Notes under the pieces: generated by a model
Databases searched by the model: none
What the model saw: only the letters and a program-made list of their open reading frames with translations
What the model was told of the DNA's origin: nothing
Translations under genes and position numbers: made by a program
Shown here: positions 63,388-64,000 of the stretch, piece by piece
How the letters are laid out: each line of letters starts with the position of its first letter
Position numbering within the stretch: position 1 is the first letter of the stretch
Assembly (NCBI GenBank): GCA_024195265.1
Contig: JAJLRJ010000013.1
Location: 15,639,162 to 15,703,161 of the forward strand
Direction: 5' to 3'
DNA: 64,000 nt
Source: Dendrophyllia cribrosa
Taxonomy: Eukaryota > Cnidaria > Anthozoa > Scleractinia > Dendrophylliidae

Positions 63388-64000
63388 TTAAGCGCCTTGA
63401 GACAGGTCATACACCACGCGTCTGTTACGATCAATCTCCAAATGATTCTGGAATTCTGCGTACACAATTAAATTGAGAACTGCAGGGGTCTCAGTACCAA
63501 ATTTTAAATACAAGTTGACATTTCCGCTGCGATGAGGAATCAAATGATCTGGATGACCACTTCCTGCTGGTGTTGTGTCCAAGCGAAATAAACCATACCC
63601 CTGCTCCCATTCTTCTCTGTCAATGTCTATTCCGTGACCACAGTTCATATCACCACTGCCTGAGAAAAGTGTGTTGTAGCCATCGATTTTCTTGCCACCT
63701 ATCAAGTCGATGCCTGAGTAAGGCATTTCTTCTCCATTGACTGTTAGACGAACAGCATTCAGAGCAAACAGCTGGAAGTTGAATGGGTTCCTCCCCAAGT
63801 TTCCATTGTAAGCATCGTTCCGCACCATTCCAAATATGATGCATTGGGGGATGAGACCATTGAATAGATCGGTCTCTGTGTGATTCAACACACCTCTGGG
63901 GATGATCCTAGCATGCGTAGGGGTTCTTGTTAGTGTATAGATTGCAGGAAGCGCTTTCTGACCCGTCATGGTGTTTACGTGATCCAATTTAGTGCTGTCT
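63388..64000 (-). CDS. Second-type major capsid protein of M4, C-terminal part
   Basis: The frame is open to the window edge, so the 5' end is missing; ~200 residues seen. Blocks: PQCIIFGMVRNDAYNGNLGR, NPFNFQLFALNAVRLTVNGE, and the end LNLIVYAEFQNHLEIDRNRR followed by VVYDLS. This matches, from memory, the hexon-like protein annotated in metazoan genomes as F54H12.2-like. It is clearly different from the M1 capsid at 11381. Confidence 0.8.
   Translation of the reverse strand, partial: DSTKLDHVNTMTGQKALPAIYTLTRTPTHARIIPRGVLNHTETDLFNGLIPQCIIFGMVRNDAYNGNLGRNPFNFQLFALNAVRLTVNGEEMPYSGIDLIGGKKIDGYNTLFSGSGDMNCGHGIDIDREEWEQGYGLFRLDTTPAGSGHPDHLIPHRSGNVNLYLKFGTETPAVLNLIVYAEFQNHLEIDRNRRVVYDLSQGA

Larger units (their letters stand above)
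59673..64000. mobile_element. M4: fourth Maverick/adintovirus-like element or gene block, partial
   Basis: Begins AGTCTATCCCAG exactly where the M3 penton-like gene breaks; 5'-AG is usual for Maverick ends. Six complete or nearly complete leftward genes and the 3' part of a capsid gene follow. Its ATPase and capsid are different from those of M1 and M3. No TIR can be verified because the right end is outside the window. Confidence 0.65.

Overview
The window is animal genomic DNA, most likely from an anthozoan cnidarian such as a stony coral or sea anemone. That placement is an inference from the combination of large Maverick/Polinton elements, L1/Tx1-like LINEs, a BEL/Pao fragment and a Kolobok-like transposon, and from the resemblance of many ORFs to coral Maverick ORFs as I remember them; it was not searched. 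I see no host gene, no tRNA, no rRNA and no CRISPR array. The window is almost entirely mobile or repetitive DNA.

Layout. (1) 1-3091, 21282-23822 and 26793-33125: one satellite array of ~465-bp monomers, split by two insertions. (2) 3092-21281: a complete ~18.2-kb Maverick (M1) inside the satellite. Its terminal inverted repeats are themselves long palindromes. It carries protein-primed-type PolB, an RVE integrase, a packaging ATPase, a double jelly-roll-type major capsid protein, two tandem penton-like proteins, several small membrane proteins, a YqaJ-type exonuclease and a zinc-ribbon protein resembling VLTF3 late transcription factors. Many of these genes are frameshifted, and one is split by a 5'-truncated LINE with a 7-bp target duplication. 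(3) 23823-26792: a degenerate L1/Tx1-like LINE in the satellite with a 12-bp target duplication. (4) 33250-34175: a minisatellite of hairpin units. (5) 34406-35183 and 36054-39569: TTAA-flanked inverted-repeat elements; the second has a THAP domain (Kolobok-like) and an internally deleted L1. (6) 40450-41000: a BEL/Pao gag remnant. (7) 42240-44290: duplicated segments and a foldback MITE.

(8) 44558-64000: a nest of Maverick-type elements. M2 starts at 44558 with a palindromic terminus, and its PolB is cut at codon ~771 by M3, which starts at 47319 with its own palindromic terminus. M3 carries PolB, proteins built of repeated NUMOD1-like helix-turn-helix modules, a possible ssDNA-binding protein, a fibre, an ATPase, a PPxY protein and a penton-like protein. 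The penton-like gene is broken at ~59672, where a fourth, different virus-like gene block (M4) begins: GRF-type zinc protein, two structural precursors, packaging ATPase, adenain/Ulp1-like protease and a second kind of major capsid protein that runs off the window end.

How the genes work together. Each Maverick encodes its own replication (PolB with YqaJ or ssDNA-binding protein), integration (RVE integrase, seen only in M1) and virion assembly (capsid, penton, ATPase, protease in M4). The most interesting signals are regulatory. In M1, 13 starts, all of them of putative virion or membrane genes, share an upstream A-run plus CATATATATACC motif, which is missing or reduced at the replication genes; the same element carries the VLTF3-like gene. 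In M3, starts lie in TAAAATG boxes that often include the stop codon of the preceding gene, and PolB and its divergent neighbour share a perfect 20-bp palindrome that includes both ATGs.
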